DNA of 42,910 bases from a virus, in IMG/VR virus record IMGVR_UViG_3300002104_000077, positions 1 to 42,910 of that record; one strand, written 5' to 3'. Position numbers and translations under genes: made by a program. Shown here one piece after another: positions 8,807 through 17,268 of this stretch; the stretch's first letter is position 1, and the number at the start of each line of letters is the position of its first letter. The notes under the pieces were generated by a model that was given only the letters and a program-made list of their open reading frames with translations, was not told the origin of the DNA and did not search any database.

Positions 8807-10843
8807 TTAGGCCTTGCGGGTGCTGCCGCGCTTCCACTTCTGGCGCTGCACCAGGTCGGTGAAGTTCTGCTGATCAGCCAGCAGGCTGATCGTTTCGCCG
8901 CCTGGCAGGTTGAGGTCAACGCGGCCGAGGTCGCGGCCTGACTGGCCAACGGGCGCAGACATGGCGGCGCCGACAAGGCCGCCGTCAGCGAACTTTGGAA
9001 TGCGCAGCCCGTTCATTTTCTCCAGTAGGGCTGGGCCATAGGCGCGAACAGCGGCGGCCCGCATGACGAACTCACCATTGGAGAGCCGGGCCAAAATGCT
9101 ATCGCTGGTACCGGTTCCCTTCCCACGTATGCGGCCACCGCCAGCAAACCCCGGCACATCCGGATCGCCTGGCACGGTGTTAGTCGCAAGGCCAGCAGGA
9201 GCCACCGCAACCATCTGCACAGGAATGGTGAGCGTCTGGCCAAGCGCGGTGGCCAGGGCCTGGAGTTTCGCTGTCAGATCGGTCGCGGCGCCCTCATCAA
9301 GTACCGGGGTCAGCTTCAGCGAGTCGTTTATGTCCTTAACCAGCGCCTTCAGGTCGGAAAGTTGCGCAGTTAGAACGGTTGCCTCGACCGCCTTTTGATT
9401 GATCTCAATATCGGCAGCAGCCTGTTCGATGCCCATGAGTTCATCTTTAAAGCCGCGCAATCCGTAGGTATTCCCGCCAGCAGCCTCTAAAGCCTCAAGA
9501 ACCTTTAGCGCCTGGTCGGCTGCACTTTTTGCACCATCAACATCGTCAGACCGAAGAGCATTACGGGCATTAATTTTTAACTGTTGTGCGTTGGCATAGG
9601 TAGGGTCAATCGCGCCGCCGGAGCCAGCTTTTGAAGCAGCGTACTTAGCTTCAATGGCCAGCTTTTCGTCTTGTAGCTGTTTAAGTTCGCTTTGGGCTTT
9701 TTCCTGCAGCGCCTGATTTTTCTTGATTGCTGTCTCAGCATCCTTGAGCAGCTTGTCACTATTTGCCTTGGTCTGATCGACGTAGCTCTTCTGATCCGCC
9801 AAATTCGCGGCGAACTGTTTTTTCTGCTCAACCGCGGCGCGCATGGCTGCATCGCCAGCGCCAGACCACAGGTCATCAATGCGCTTTACCGAATCTAGCG
9901 TGGTCTTTTCATAATCGGTTGCGGTTTGCTTCAGGATGTCACCAGCAGCTCCAAAATTCCCTTTTGCAGCTTCAAAAGCAGCGGCGGCTGCACCACCTAT
10001 GGCCTGGCCGACGGTGACAAATGTGGCGCCCACAATTATCGCGATAGTCGCCAGCAGCTTGAGCGCGCCACCAAGGACGTCGGAGAAAATGCCGCTGGCA
10101 TCCGTGTTCTTGTTCAGGTCGAGCATCAGCTCTGACAGATCAACCAGTGCAGGGAGCAGATCGGCGGCAATTTTGTTCGCGGCGCCGTCTGAGGCCTGGC
10201 CGATCTTGGTTAAGTTGTCATTGAATACCTCTGCCCGCGCGACCTGCTCGGGGCCGATTACCACCCCAAGGGCTTCAGCCTCCTTGCGCATTTCTGCAAG
10301 TCCTGAAGACCCTGCATTAAGCAACGGGATCATGGCGGTACCGGACTTGCCGAACAGTTCCATGGCCAGCGCTGATTTCTGCACGCCATCCGGCAGCTGC
10401 TGAAACTTATCAGCCACCTCGGCCAGCAGTACGCCGCTGGATTTGATGTTGCCCTCAGCGTCACGAACAGAAATACCCAGGCGAGCAAAGGTCTCGGCCT
10501 GAGACTTCCCGCCCTGGCCGGCCTTGTCGATGGTCTTGTTGAACTTGCCGAGCGCCCCGTCGAGCTTTTCGGTCCCAACGCCAGCTAGCTCCGCCGCGTA
10601 CTTAAGAGCCGTGTACTCATCGACCATCAAGCCAGTTGCCTGGGCTGACTTACCGGCAGCGTCTGCGGCATCTACGCTGCTGCGCACAAAGTCTGCAAGG
10701 GCGTTTACCGACAGCGCCGCAGCAAGCGCTGCTCCGGCAGCCTTGGCCTGGCTCTTGAGGCTGCCAAGCTGCTTGTCCGCCTCTTTGAGCGCCGGCCCGG
10801 CCTTGTTCTTGCCGTCGATTACGATCTCAACTTTATTGGCCAT
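8807..10843 (-). CDS. Tail tape measure protein
   Basis: A 678-aa protein with the features of TP901-type tape measures: an Ala-rich helical N-terminus ('GPALKEADKQLGSLKSQAKAAG'), a conserved 'FGKSG...MIPLLN' segment, a hydrophobic stretch (about 265-300), a long coiled coil (about 340-470) and a Gly-rich region ('FAGGGRIRGKGTGTSDSI') near the end. It sets tail length and is threaded through the tail tube; its modest size implies a short-to-medium flexible tail. The ATG at 10843 overlaps the preceding stop as ATGA (a GTG codon sits just upstream). It follows the G/GT chaperone genes as expected. Confidence 0.9.
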   Translation of the reverse strand: MANKVEIVIDGKNKAGPALKEADKQLGSLKSQAKAAGAALAAALSVNALADFVRSSVDAADAAGKSAQATGLMVDEYTALKYAAELAGVGTEKLDGALGKFNKTIDKAGQGGKSQAETFARLGISVRDAEGNIKSSGVLLAEVADKFQQLPDGVQKSALAMELFGKSGTAMIPLLNAGSSGLAEMRKEAEALGVVIGPEQVARAEVFNDNLTKIGQASDGAANKIAADLLPALVDLSELMLDLNKNTDASGIFSDVLGGALKLLATIAIIVGATFVTVGQAIGGAAAAAFEAAKGNFGAAGDILKQTATDYEKTTLDSVKRIDDLWSGAGDAAMRAAVEQKKQFAANLADQKSYVDQTKANSDKLLKDAETAIKKNQALQEKAQSELKQLQDEKLAIEAKYAASKAGSGGAIDPTYANAQQLKINARNALRSDDVDGAKSAADQALKVLEALEAAGGNTYGLRGFKDELMGIEQAAADIEINQKAVEATVLTAQLSDLKALVKDINDSLKLTPVLDEGAATDLTAKLQALATALGQTLTIPVQMVAVAPAGLATNTVPGDPDVPGFAGGGRIRGKGTGTSDSILARLSNGEFVMRAAAVRAYGPALLEKMNGLRIPKFADGGLVGAAMSAPVGQSGRDLGRVDLNLPGGETISLLADQQNFTDLVQRQKWKRGSTRKA

Positions 10844-11079
10844 CACTCAAGCTCCTTCAGGGCTTTTTTGTATGCGTCCGGAGATGCCTGAGCAGCGCGA
10901 GCAGCGATCATGGCCTGACACATTGCTCGCCGTTCAATGCGCGCAGCAGCTGTCGAAAAGGCCTCAATCTGGCCAAGGGTGTAGTCCTGCACGGCGGCCC
11001 ACTGGTGGCCGGCCCCAATCAGTTGCTGGGCGGTGTCTGACCATCCAGCGCGGTCACCAGACCGATCAGGGCTTGGTCG
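10843..11079 (-). CDS. T-extension of tail assembly chaperone, made by -1 frameshift (GT fusion)
   Basis: This frame has no convincing independent start and overlaps the 3' end of the upstream chaperone gene. At 11079-11085 (minus strand) the upstream gene reads GGT TTT TTC, giving the slippery heptamer T TTT TTC. A -1 slip there leads into this frame (R-P-S-P-D...), adding 78 residues to the first 105 residues of the upstream protein for a product of about 183 aa. This matches the lambda gpG/gpGT arrangement directly upstream of the tape measure gene. The added part contains 'AYKKALKELE' at its C-terminus. It is not an independent protein. Confidence 0.8.
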   Translation of the reverse strand, partial: RPSPDRSGDRAGWSDTAQQLIGAGHQWAAVQDYTLGQIEAFSTAAARIERRAMCQAMIAARAAQASPDAYKKALKELE

Positions 11080-11393
11080 AAAAAACCAGAGTTGAGCCGC
11101 ACCACGTGCACCATCAGCTCGACAACAGTCACTGCTGGCAGGCGCGAGGCACGCCAAACAGACAGGCTGGTCGCACGGCCAATGATGGCTTTCAGGTTTT
11201 TGGTTTTGCTTGCGTAGGCCATGACGGCGGCGTCAGTCGGCTCAGCAAGTAGAGCGATAAGGTCAGCAGCCGCAGCGCCAAAAACCTCGAAATCACGCAG
11301 GCGCACCGGGCGAATCTCGACACGGCGGCCCTGGACAAAAACAATTTCCCGCTCAGGGAACAGAATGCGTAAATCAGACACAGCAGCACCCAC
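11019..11393 (-). CDS. Tail assembly chaperone (gpG-like)
   Basis: A 124-aa protein between the major tail protein and the tape measure, the standard place for the gpG-type chaperone that coats the tape measure during tail assembly. The frame begins at a GTG (11393); a second GTG at 11381 ('VSDLRILFPER') is an alternative start, and neither has a strong ribosome-binding site. Near its end it carries the T TTT TTC slip site (11085-11079) that produces the GT fusion. Without frameshifting the protein ends 'TALDGQTPPSN'. Confidence 0.8.
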   Translation of the reverse strand: MGAAVSDLRILFPEREIVFVQGRRVEIRPVRLRDFEVFGAAAADLIALLAEPTDAAVMAYASKTKNLKAIIGRATSLSVWRASRLPAVTVVELMVHVVRLNSGFFDQALIGLVTALDGQTPPSN

Positions 11394-11399
11394 ACGGCA

Positions 11400-11425
11400 G
11401 AAGGCCCGCGCAGTGGCGGGCCTTC
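11400..11425. other. Strong intergenic hairpin after the major tail protein gene
   Basis: A perfect 10-bp inverted repeat (GAAGGCCCGC/GCGGGCCTTC) with a 6-nt loop. It lacks the T-run seen in its relatives, so it is more likely an mRNA-stability or processing element between the abundant major tail protein message and the chaperone gene than a terminator. Confidence 0.55.
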
Positions 11426-11431
11426 GCTCAG

Positions 11432-12172
11432 TTAGTCAACGTCTTGGATTTGCAGGTACTGCGAGATCAGCGCGCCGGTCTTGGTCACGTCCTTCTGCGC
11501 CTTACCGGTGAACTCCATTGCACCGAAGTCATCGCCGATCAGGCCGAGGCTCGACGGGCTGTGCGACAGCTTGTAGACCTCAACGATCTGCGGCTTGCCG
11601 CTACGGGCTTCGTTGAGGCCTTTGAACACCATGCGGTAGTTCTTGTTGCTGGCAACCAGGGCCTGGATGTTGGCGTGCGCCGGGTATGTGTAGCTGACCT
11701 TGATGCTGGCGGCGTCGGCGATGGCGCTGCCTTCGGTGATTTCAATACCGGCTTCGTTGATGGTGTAGTCGGTGTTGAGCACGTAGGTCGGCGCGCCGCT
11801 GGAGTGCTTGACGGTAACGGCGCTCGGGTTCGGGAAGTCGAGCTTTACCAAGGCACCCTTGTGGGCAGTTCGTACTTCATCAACAACGGAAGCCCCCACC
11901 ACGTCAGTTGCATTGCCGAAAAGGGCGCGGGCGATGTTGGCCTTGTTGAAGCCGTGACCGGTGTAGGAAATGTCCACCGAGGTGATACGCAATACGCTGG
12001 CGTCAGTGCCGCCACCTGGATTGGAGTAGTCGGTGAGGGTTTTTTCCTCGGTCTGCGCTTCAAAGTTCAGTGCCGAGCAGTTGCCGATGTAAAGCAACTT
12101 GTCCGGGGTGGCCAGGTCAGCCAGGTAAATTTTGCCGCTACCGAGGAAGGCGCCGCGGGTATCTTGTGCCAT
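11432..12172 (-). CDS. Major tail (tube) protein
   Basis: A 246-aa protein beginning 'MAQDTRGAFLGSGKIYLADL', with the phage tail-tube pattern of repeated beta strands, 'DVSIS/DISYTGHGFNKANIARALFG' in the middle and 'GAMEFTGKAQKDVTKTG' near the end. It would form the tail tube. It sits between the tail-terminator-like protein and the chaperones. The ATG at 12172 has GGAGAA upstream and directly follows a hairpin with an eight-T run; the in-frame upstream start is within that hairpin and was rejected. Confidence 0.85.
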   Translation of the reverse strand: MAQDTRGAFLGSGKIYLADLATPDKLLYIGNCSALNFEAQTEEKTLTDYSNPGGGTDASVLRITSVDISYTGHGFNKANIARALFGNATDVVGASVVDEVRTAHKGALVKLDFPNPSAVTVKHSSGAPTYVLNTDYTINEAGIEITEGSAIADAASIKVSYTYPAHANIQALVASNKNYRMVFKGLNEARSGKPQIVEVYKLSHSPSSLGLIGDDFGAMEFTGKAQKDVTKTGALISQYLQIQDVD

Positions 12173-12190
12173 GTGGGTTTTCTCCAGGCG

Positions 12191-12214
12191 AAAAAAAACC
12201 CGCACAGGGCGGGC
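12191..12214 (-). terminator. Hairpin plus U8 run upstream of the major tail protein
   Basis: A 5-bp GC stem (CCCGC/GCGGG) followed on the minus strand by eight T, then the GGAGAA ribosome-binding site of the major tail gene. It is intrinsic-terminator-like but internal to the late operon. Its loop and stem are nearly identical to those of the hairpin before the endolysin. Confidence 0.65.
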
Positions 12215-12238
12215 TTGGGGTTTTGTTTTGCCGGTGCG

Positions 12239-12703
12239 CTACGCGAGCGCGGCCGGCAGTTGTACGGTTAGCTCAACCACCAGCAGCACGCAGGCCGCCG
12301 ACAGGCCATCACCCGGCGGGGCTTGCTCGGGAGCGCTGAGCGTGACGCCGCCCATGTCGGCAGAGCGCCACACCACGCCGGCGCCAGGCACCGGGCACAG
12401 GCAGCGCACGAGATCGCAAGTGAGGCTGTCGATGGCCTCTTCGAAATCGGTGCCGGCCTGCACCGCTCCAACCACGTTGAACGCCAGCGGCACACGGGTG
12501 GCGATGCCGTTGCTGACTGAGTCCGTGGCGGCCTTGGCGGGCTGCACGATAATCAGCGGGAACGACACGTCCGCCTCTTTCAGCACCTCATTAACCCAGC
12601 CTGTGCGCACGTTGGCGCCTGCGGCGGTGAGGTAGCCGGCGGCGGGGCTGATCGTGCCGAGGCGCGCTTCCAGAGCCTTGCGCGCGGCGGTGATCTGATT
12701 CAT
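12239..12703 (-). CDS. Tail terminator / minor tail protein U-like
   Basis: A 154-aa protein beginning 'MNQITAARKALEARLGTI', with 'VPLAFNVVGAVQAG' and a C-terminal strand 'LLVVELTVQLPAAL'. Gene order (head-tail joining protein, this gene, then the major tail protein) matches lambda gpU-type tail terminators, which cap the growing tail tube. The ATG at 12703 overlaps the previous TGA. The family assignment comes from position and size, not from an identified signature. Confidence 0.6.
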   Translation of the reverse strand: MNQITAARKALEARLGTISPAAGYLTAAGANVRTGWVNEVLKEADVSFPLIIVQPAKAATDSVSNGIATRVPLAFNVVGAVQAGTDFEEAIDSLTCDLVRCLCPVPGAGVVWRSADMGGVTLSAPEQAPPGDGLSAACVLLVVELTVQLPAALA

Positions 12704-13020
12704 GGGGTCACCGTGCAGGCCGCCGTGATGGCGTGCCCGTCATCTGCAATCAGCTCGTCAACCATGTATCGACGGCCGTCAATTTCAAACAGCGCACCAC
12801 GCTTTGCTGTTGCCAGCTGCGTGGTGAGCCAAGTAATTCCCACCTGGTCAGTCATGAACAGGCCTTCAGGCCCTTCGCGCTGCAGGTTGTGCTCAACGAT
12901 CAAGGGCAGGCCCGGAACTGCGGGCTGCCCAGGCTCGATGTAACTGCCCAGCGCATCGGCCAGCCGGGCTGTGGCGACACTGTGTAGGCGCGCCATCATT
13001 CGCCCGAACTGGCCCGCCAT
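12700..13020 (-). CDS. Head-tail joining protein (lambda gpFII-like position)
   Basis: A 106-aa protein starting 'MAGQFGRMMARLHSVATARLADALG'. The later part, 'GITWLTTQLATAKRGALFEIDGRRYMVDELIADDG', has the compact beta-sandwich pattern of phage head-tail joining proteins that attach to the connector. The start at 13020 overlaps the TGA of the decoration-protein gene as ATGA; the longer frame upstream is a shadow. The context between capsid decoration and tail terminator supports the role. Confidence 0.65.
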   Translation of the reverse strand: MAGQFGRMMARLHSVATARLADALGSYIEPGQPAVPGLPLIVEHNLQREGPEGLFMTDQVGITWLTTQLATAKRGALFEIDGRRYMVDELIADDGHAITAACTVTP

Positions 13021-13334
13021 CAGTTGCTCAGGCGCACTTGTGCGATGCCGTTGACGGTGCCCTTGACGAGCTTGCCGCATGGAATCGACAGCGCAGTGCC
13101 GTCAGCGACCAGGGCGTTGGTCAAGTGGCTTACCTTGGCGCCGGCCAACAGGCCCGCGGTTGCTGGCAGGGACCAGACGCCATCGGTAGCACCTTCGAAG
13201 TTGGCACCAGCAGCGGCGTTCGCCAAAGCAACAACAACCAGCTGGCCAATGGCGTAAAGGCCGCCAGATACCACGCCGCCCGCAGGCGCCACGCAGGTGA
13301 CGACTTTGCCGTCTTGAATAAAATTCGTAGCCAT
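13020..13334 (-). CDS. Capsid decoration/cement protein (DUF2190-like)
   Basis: A 104-aa Gly/Ala/Val-rich protein ('MATNFIQDGKVVTCVAPAG', 'VVSGGLYAIGQLVVVALANAA'), the pattern of DUF2190-type head decoration proteins. It is encoded immediately after the capsid gene, where lambda has gpD. It probably stabilises the expanded capsid. A perfect 10-bp hairpin separates it from the capsid gene. Confidence 0.75.
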   Translation of the reverse strand: MATNFIQDGKVVTCVAPAGGVVSGGLYAIGQLVVVALANAAAGANFEGATDGVWSLPATAGLLAGAKVSHLTNALVADGTALSIPCGKLVKGTVNGIAQVRLSN

Positions 13335-13361
13335 GGGGGTAACCCTCGATATTCAGGAATG

Positions 13362-13388
13362 AAAAACCCCGCACCAGGCGGGGTTTTG
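13362..13388 (-). terminator. Hairpin between capsid and decoration genes
   Basis: A perfect 10-bp stem (AAAACCCCGC/GCGGGGTTTT) with a 5-nt loop. A-runs and T-runs flank the GC core on both strands, so it could act in either direction. It resembles the other intercistronic late hairpins and may attenuate expression after the highly expressed capsid gene. Confidence 0.65.
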
Positions 13389-13400
13389 ATCAGGCAGCGA

Positions 13401-15443
13401 TTAGGCGCCTGGGAGCTTCTGCATGGTGCGCCACGACAGCGGAGCAACACCGGCATCGAGGCGCACCTTGAAGGTAGCGCCGTCGACAGTGAAACCCTGC
13501 TGCTGCTCAAGGTATGGCTTGTCGTTGCCATCCAGATACGCCACCTCAATGGTGTCGTACATACCTGGTGCCGCAGTCATGTAGGTGGTGGTGGCAGAGG
13601 CATCATCGAGGCGCGGATCAGAAATCACCTCAACCAGGCCGCGGATCGGGTTAGGAATCTGCGCGCCAGGTTGGGCCGGGTCAAACTCAGCGGCCAGCAA
13701 GGCAATGGCAGTGGACTCCAGTGCAACCGGGGTCAGCAGGAACGCTGGGCGGATGTTCAGGTTTGCCTTGCCGTCCTTCTGCAGGCGCATGGCCGACTTG
13801 GCAGCATCAATGCGCGCAACCGATAGGGCCGCAGCAGCCAGCAGGTTTTTGTGGTCAGCATGGAACAGGGCCTTGGTGTCGCTCATGGCCGGGTTGCCCG
13901 TCAGAACTGCATAGACCAAGTCAGCCACGGTGCGAATTGCAGCGCGACCCATGATCCGAGGCACGCGAGTCATCGCCGACAGGTCGTCGTTGATTACCGC
14001 CTGGCGAGTGATGCTGAACATCTTGCCGTAGGTACCAAGGATGATCTGCTCACCACGGTCGCCAACGGTGCCATAGGTGTACTCAGCCCCCTCAGCCACT
14101 TTATCGAGGGTCGGGAAGCTGGCCAGATCCACGCGCTTGGCGGCGCGGAAGTCCGTCAGGGTGCCTTTGGAGGTCCATTTCTGGAAGGTTTCCTCGGCCT
14201 CGTCCAGGCCTTTGAGCATGGACTTGTTCGCCACGTCGCTCAGCAAGTTGCCGAAATCGCTGGAGCTGTGAGTGAACGCCAGGCCGACGATGCTGTTGCG
14301 GTCCATGCCCGCAATACCAACACCGCGGTGCTGAAGGCTGGCGCGAGCCAACTCCATCAGGCTCATGCCGACGAATTGGTTGCTCGCCTCAACGATCACC
14401 AGGCCGGCACGGGCCTCTACTGCGTTACGCACCGAGTCGCCAACGATATTGCCGTTGCCAGCGTGGGCGTGCACGTCAGCGCGGGCGGCTGGTGCGGACG
14501 GTTGCGTGGATTCACCGAGCTTGGCCAGCAGCTTGTCCTTGGCCTGATCGGCGGTGATGCTGGAGTCCAGCAGGCAGGCGTTCAGCAGCTCGCCGTGAGC
14601 GGTGGCAAAACCACCAAACGCGGAGGTAATGCCGGCGCGGCGGGTTTGCTCGGCAGCCTGAACCTGGGCGGTGACTTCGGCCAGGGTCGGCGCTTGCGGC
14701 TGCACAGCGGCGGCAGGCGTTGCAGCAGGGGCTGGAGTCTGCACCGGGGCTTGAACCTGGGCGCGCGGCTGCATCAGTTGTTTCAGTGCTTCTGGCATGT
14801 TGTCGAATTCCTTCATGCGTTGAGAGTTGAGCTGGGCTGCAGCTGCGAGCGGCTCGGTAAGTTGGTCGGCAAAGCCGGCCTCGACAGCCTCGCGGCCTGT
14901 CATCCAGGTTTCCTCCTTCAGGAGGTCTTTGATTTCGTCCTCGCTCTTGCCGGTCTTGGCGACATAGGCCATGACCAACGAGCTCTCTACCTTGTCCAGC
15001 AGCTCGGCATAGCGGCGCATTGCGTCCGCATCACCGCCCTGCATGCCCCAAGGCTTGTGGATCATCATCATTGCGTTTTCGGGGATGTAGATGGTGTTGC
15101 CGGCCATGGCGATAACCGAGCCCATCGAGGCGGCAAGGCCGTCGATGTATACGTCCACATTGGCCGGGTGATTGCGCAGGAAGTTGTAGATCGCCATGCC
15201 TTCAAACACGTCGCCACCGGGCGAGTGAATGCGCAGGTCGATCTGACCAACGTCGCCAAGTGCCTTGAGGTCGGTGGCGAACTGCCGCGCACTGATGCCC
15301 CAGCCGCCAATCTCGTCATAGAGCAAGACTTCGGCGCGCCCCTTCGACAGCGCCTTAATGCTGTACCAACTCTGACCGGGCTTGTTGCTATCAGTCAGTG
15401 CTGCCATCGGCGCCATCAGCGCCTTCTTTCTACGGTTGCGCAT
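13401..15443 (-). CDS. ClpP-like prohead protease fused to major capsid protein
   Basis: A 680-aa two-domain protein. Residues about 20-200 form a ClpP-type serine protease: 'RIHSPGGDVFEGMAIYNFL', the nucleophile motif 'GLAASMGS' (Ser about 106) and the His motif 'MMMIHKPWG' (His about 129). A Pro/Ala/Gln-rich linker (about 240-275) follows. The C-terminal part (about 330-680) has the length and features of a major capsid protein ('SIVGLAFTHSSSDFGNLL', 'VGDRGEQIILGTYGKMFSITRQ'). In lambda-like phages the protease and capsid are usually separate; here they are one frame, so self-cleavage must free the capsid subunit. The start at 15443 has AGGAGG six bases upstream and overlaps the portal gene by 14 bases. 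Confidence 0.9.
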   Translation of the reverse strand: MRNRRKKALMAPMAALTDSNKPGQSWYSIKALSKGRAEVLLYDEIGGWGISARQFATDLKALGDVGQIDLRIHSPGGDVFEGMAIYNFLRNHPANVDVYIDGLAASMGSVIAMAGNTIYIPENAMMMIHKPWGMQGGDADAMRRYAELLDKVESSLVMAYVAKTGKSEDEIKDLLKEETWMTGREAVEAGFADQLTEPLAAAAQLNSQRMKEFDNMPEALKQLMQPRAQVQAPVQTPAPAATPAAAVQPQAPTLAEVTAQVQAAEQTRRAGITSAFGGFATAHGELLNACLLDSSITADQAKDKLLAKLGESTQPSAPAARADVHAHAGNGNIVGDSVRNAVEARAGLVIVEASNQFVGMSLMELARASLQHRGVGIAGMDRNSIVGLAFTHSSSDFGNLLSDVANKSMLKGLDEAEETFQKWTSKGTLTDFRAAKRVDLASFPTLDKVAEGAEYTYGTVGDRGEQIILGTYGKMFSITRQAVINDDLSAMTRVPRIMGRAAIRTVADLVYAVLTGNPAMSDTKALFHADHKNLLAAAALSVARIDAAKSAMRLQKDGKANLNIRPAFLLTPVALESTAIALLAAEFDPAQPGAQIPNPIRGLVEVISDPRLDDASATTTYMTAAPGMYDTIEVAYLDGNDKPYLEQQQGFTVDGATFKVRLDAGVAPLSWRTMQKLPGA

Positions 15444-17058
15444 CTGGCGCCTCCTGTTTTGATTCCTGAAAGTCAGGCCCTGGGACGGCAAGGTCTGCGC
15501 CGGTTGTTGCGTTGACCATCGCGCGCGCCTCGTCAGCAGTGATTAGCTTCCCAACGCCTAGGTAAACCTTCTGGATAGCCTCGACGGCGCTTAGTCCGTC
15601 TGACTTGGCAAGGCTGTGGAAAGAGTCAGAGCTGAACACCAGCCCCTTCTCACGGTTGGTTTTAATCTCAGCCTCTCGGGACTTTTTCAGTTCTTGCGGG
15701 TTGCGGCCACGTGCGCGAGCGACTTCTGCCTCGTCTGCAAAGCCGGACTGAACGAGAGAGTTCCAGGCTTCTGCCTCGTGCACCGGGTTGATCCACGGCA
15801 TCACCGGGCCCTGGTAGACAGCGGCGTAAATCGTCCGCTGATCAACATCAGCCGGTACCTTGATGGCGCCAGAAGCAATGGCCATGGCTAGCCACTCCCG
15901 GTAAACCGGGCGGCACCAGTAGTCGATGAACTCGTGTTGCAGCAGGTCATAGCCAAGCTGTGACTCAACCAGCTCCTGGCGCTGGGCGCTGTAGGTGCCG
16001 TCGTAGCTGCGCGAAAGGGTGGAGTAACCAAGCCGCGTGCCGGCGGCGACCGCGCGCAGTTGGCCGTTGCGGAAGCCTTCAAGGAAGGGGTTTGGCCGGT
16101 TGCTCTCGATCATCCCCACGTCTTCGCCAGGCTGCAGGTCGTCAAAGACCATGCCGGGGGCGAATGGGAACGAGCGCGACCCGCCAGGCTCAGTCGGCGC
16201 GGTGTAAATGTCCGGGTTGCCCTTCTTGATGTACATGCATAGGGCGGCGCTGATGCGTGCCGCCACCCGCTCGCTTTCTTCGTAGTCCTTGATTTCGGCC
16301 AGGCGAATCAGCACGGAATGCAGGATGGGAACGCCACGGTTTTGGCCGATGCGCTTGCGGTGCGCAATGTGGATCATGTTTTCAGCCGGTACCGGCTTGG
16401 TGTTCTGGTAGTAACCCTGCATGTCGCCGGGGTGCGACTTGTGCAGGTGGTAGTTCCGGACGCGGCGCCAGGCGTCACGCTCTACGCCTTGCAGGATGCC
16501 CTTGGCGGGGTCGTTGTAATCCAGCGGCAGATAGTCTGGCTCCAGCAACTCCAGGGCGAACGGCACTTCGGTCTTGTAGGCGAAGTTGGCCACTCGGCCG
16601 CGCAGCTTTTGGGCCAAGGCCTCACCGTCGCGCATCCAGGTGCGGCAAACCATGCGTTCGACCTGCGGCCGAGTCAGCTCACCGGAAGTTTCCGGACTGA
16701 GCGACCACTCCGACCAGGCTGATTTGATAGCGGCGGCAAACCCAAGGTGAACGTCGCCAGCAATGTCCAGCGGCAGCGGCTCGACGCCAATACCCTGGCC
16801 ACCAACTACGCGCTCTTCCAGGCGGTCAAACAGGCCAGTCACCAGGTCGTGGTTTTCATCTAGCCAGCGGGCCTGCTCGCGCAGGGACTTGCCGGCCAGG
16901 CTGATGGCCAGATTGGCGCTGTGTGGCTCGCCCTTGGCTTTGTGGGTGCGGCTTGGCTTGGCGGCCTCGTAGGCCTGGATCAGCCGGCGGGCAGCAAGCC
17001 GCTGAGCAACCATGCCAGGGGCAAATGGCGCGAGCGCTCTGTCGATGATGTTCATCAT
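15430..17058 (-). CDS. Portal protein (lambda gpB family)
   Basis: A 542-aa portal of the lambda type. Recognisable features include the 'LDENHDLVTGLFDRLEERVVG' region, 'VCRTWMRDGEALAQ', 'GVERDAWRRVRNYHLHKSHPGD', 'PAENMIHIAHRKRIGQNRGVP' and 'RLGYSTLSRSYDGTYSAQRQELVES'. Twelve copies form the ring through which DNA is packaged and to which the tail attaches. The gene begins with two consecutive ATG codons (17058, 17055) right after the gpW-like gene and overlaps the protease/capsid gene at its end. Confidence 0.93.
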   Translation of the reverse strand: MMNIIDRALAPFAPGMVAQRLAARRLIQAYEAAKPSRTHKAKGEPHSANLAISLAGKSLREQARWLDENHDLVTGLFDRLEERVVGGQGIGVEPLPLDIAGDVHLGFAAAIKSAWSEWSLSPETSGELTRPQVERMVCRTWMRDGEALAQKLRGRVANFAYKTEVPFALELLEPDYLPLDYNDPAKGILQGVERDAWRRVRNYHLHKSHPGDMQGYYQNTKPVPAENMIHIAHRKRIGQNRGVPILHSVLIRLAEIKDYEESERVAARISAALCMYIKKGNPDIYTAPTEPGGSRSFPFAPGMVFDDLQPGEDVGMIESNRPNPFLEGFRNGQLRAVAAGTRLGYSTLSRSYDGTYSAQRQELVESQLGYDLLQHEFIDYWCRPVYREWLAMAIASGAIKVPADVDQRTIYAAVYQGPVMPWINPVHEAEAWNSLVQSGFADEAEVARARGRNPQELKKSREAEIKTNREKGLVFSSDSFHSLAKSDGLSAVEAIQKVYLGVGKLITADEARAMVNATTGADLAVPGPDFQESKQEAPDAQP

Positions 17059-17268
17059 TTAGAAAGTCGCCAATGAGTGACCGGAACGGCCGCCCATGGC
17101 TGCCTGCGTTTCTGCGTTGACGCGGCGCTCCCACTCCAGCCGACCGGTGCGAATCTGCGCCAGGTCGACCAGGGTCAGGGTGCGGCCGTTGAAGGTGATT
17201 GAGCGCCCATCCAGCACAGCCAGCTCGGCCTCCATGTACTTTTCGAGCATCTGCTGTGCAGTGTTCAT
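17059..17268 (-). CDS. Head-tail connector protein, gpW-like
   Basis: A 69-aa helical protein ('MNTAQQMLEKYMEAELAVLDGRSITFNGRTLTLVDLAQIRTG') of the size and pattern of lambda gpW, which binds the portal after packaging. It lies between terminase large subunit and portal exactly as in lambda. The start at 17268 overlaps the terminase TGA as ATGA and has GGAGAG upstream. The frame extends further upstream only as a shadow of the terminase. Confidence 0.85.
   Translation of the reverse strand: MNTAQQMLEKYMEAELAVLDGRSITFNGRTLTLVDLAQIRTGRLEWERRVNAETQAAMGGRSGHSLATF

Noticed and set aside
13851-15515. Long plus-strand open frame (about 554 codons) across the protease/capsid gene
   Set aside because: It is exactly antisense to a well-supported capsid gene, with Gly/Val/His/Leu-rich low-complexity translation and no ribosome-binding site. 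It is an effect of high GC content.
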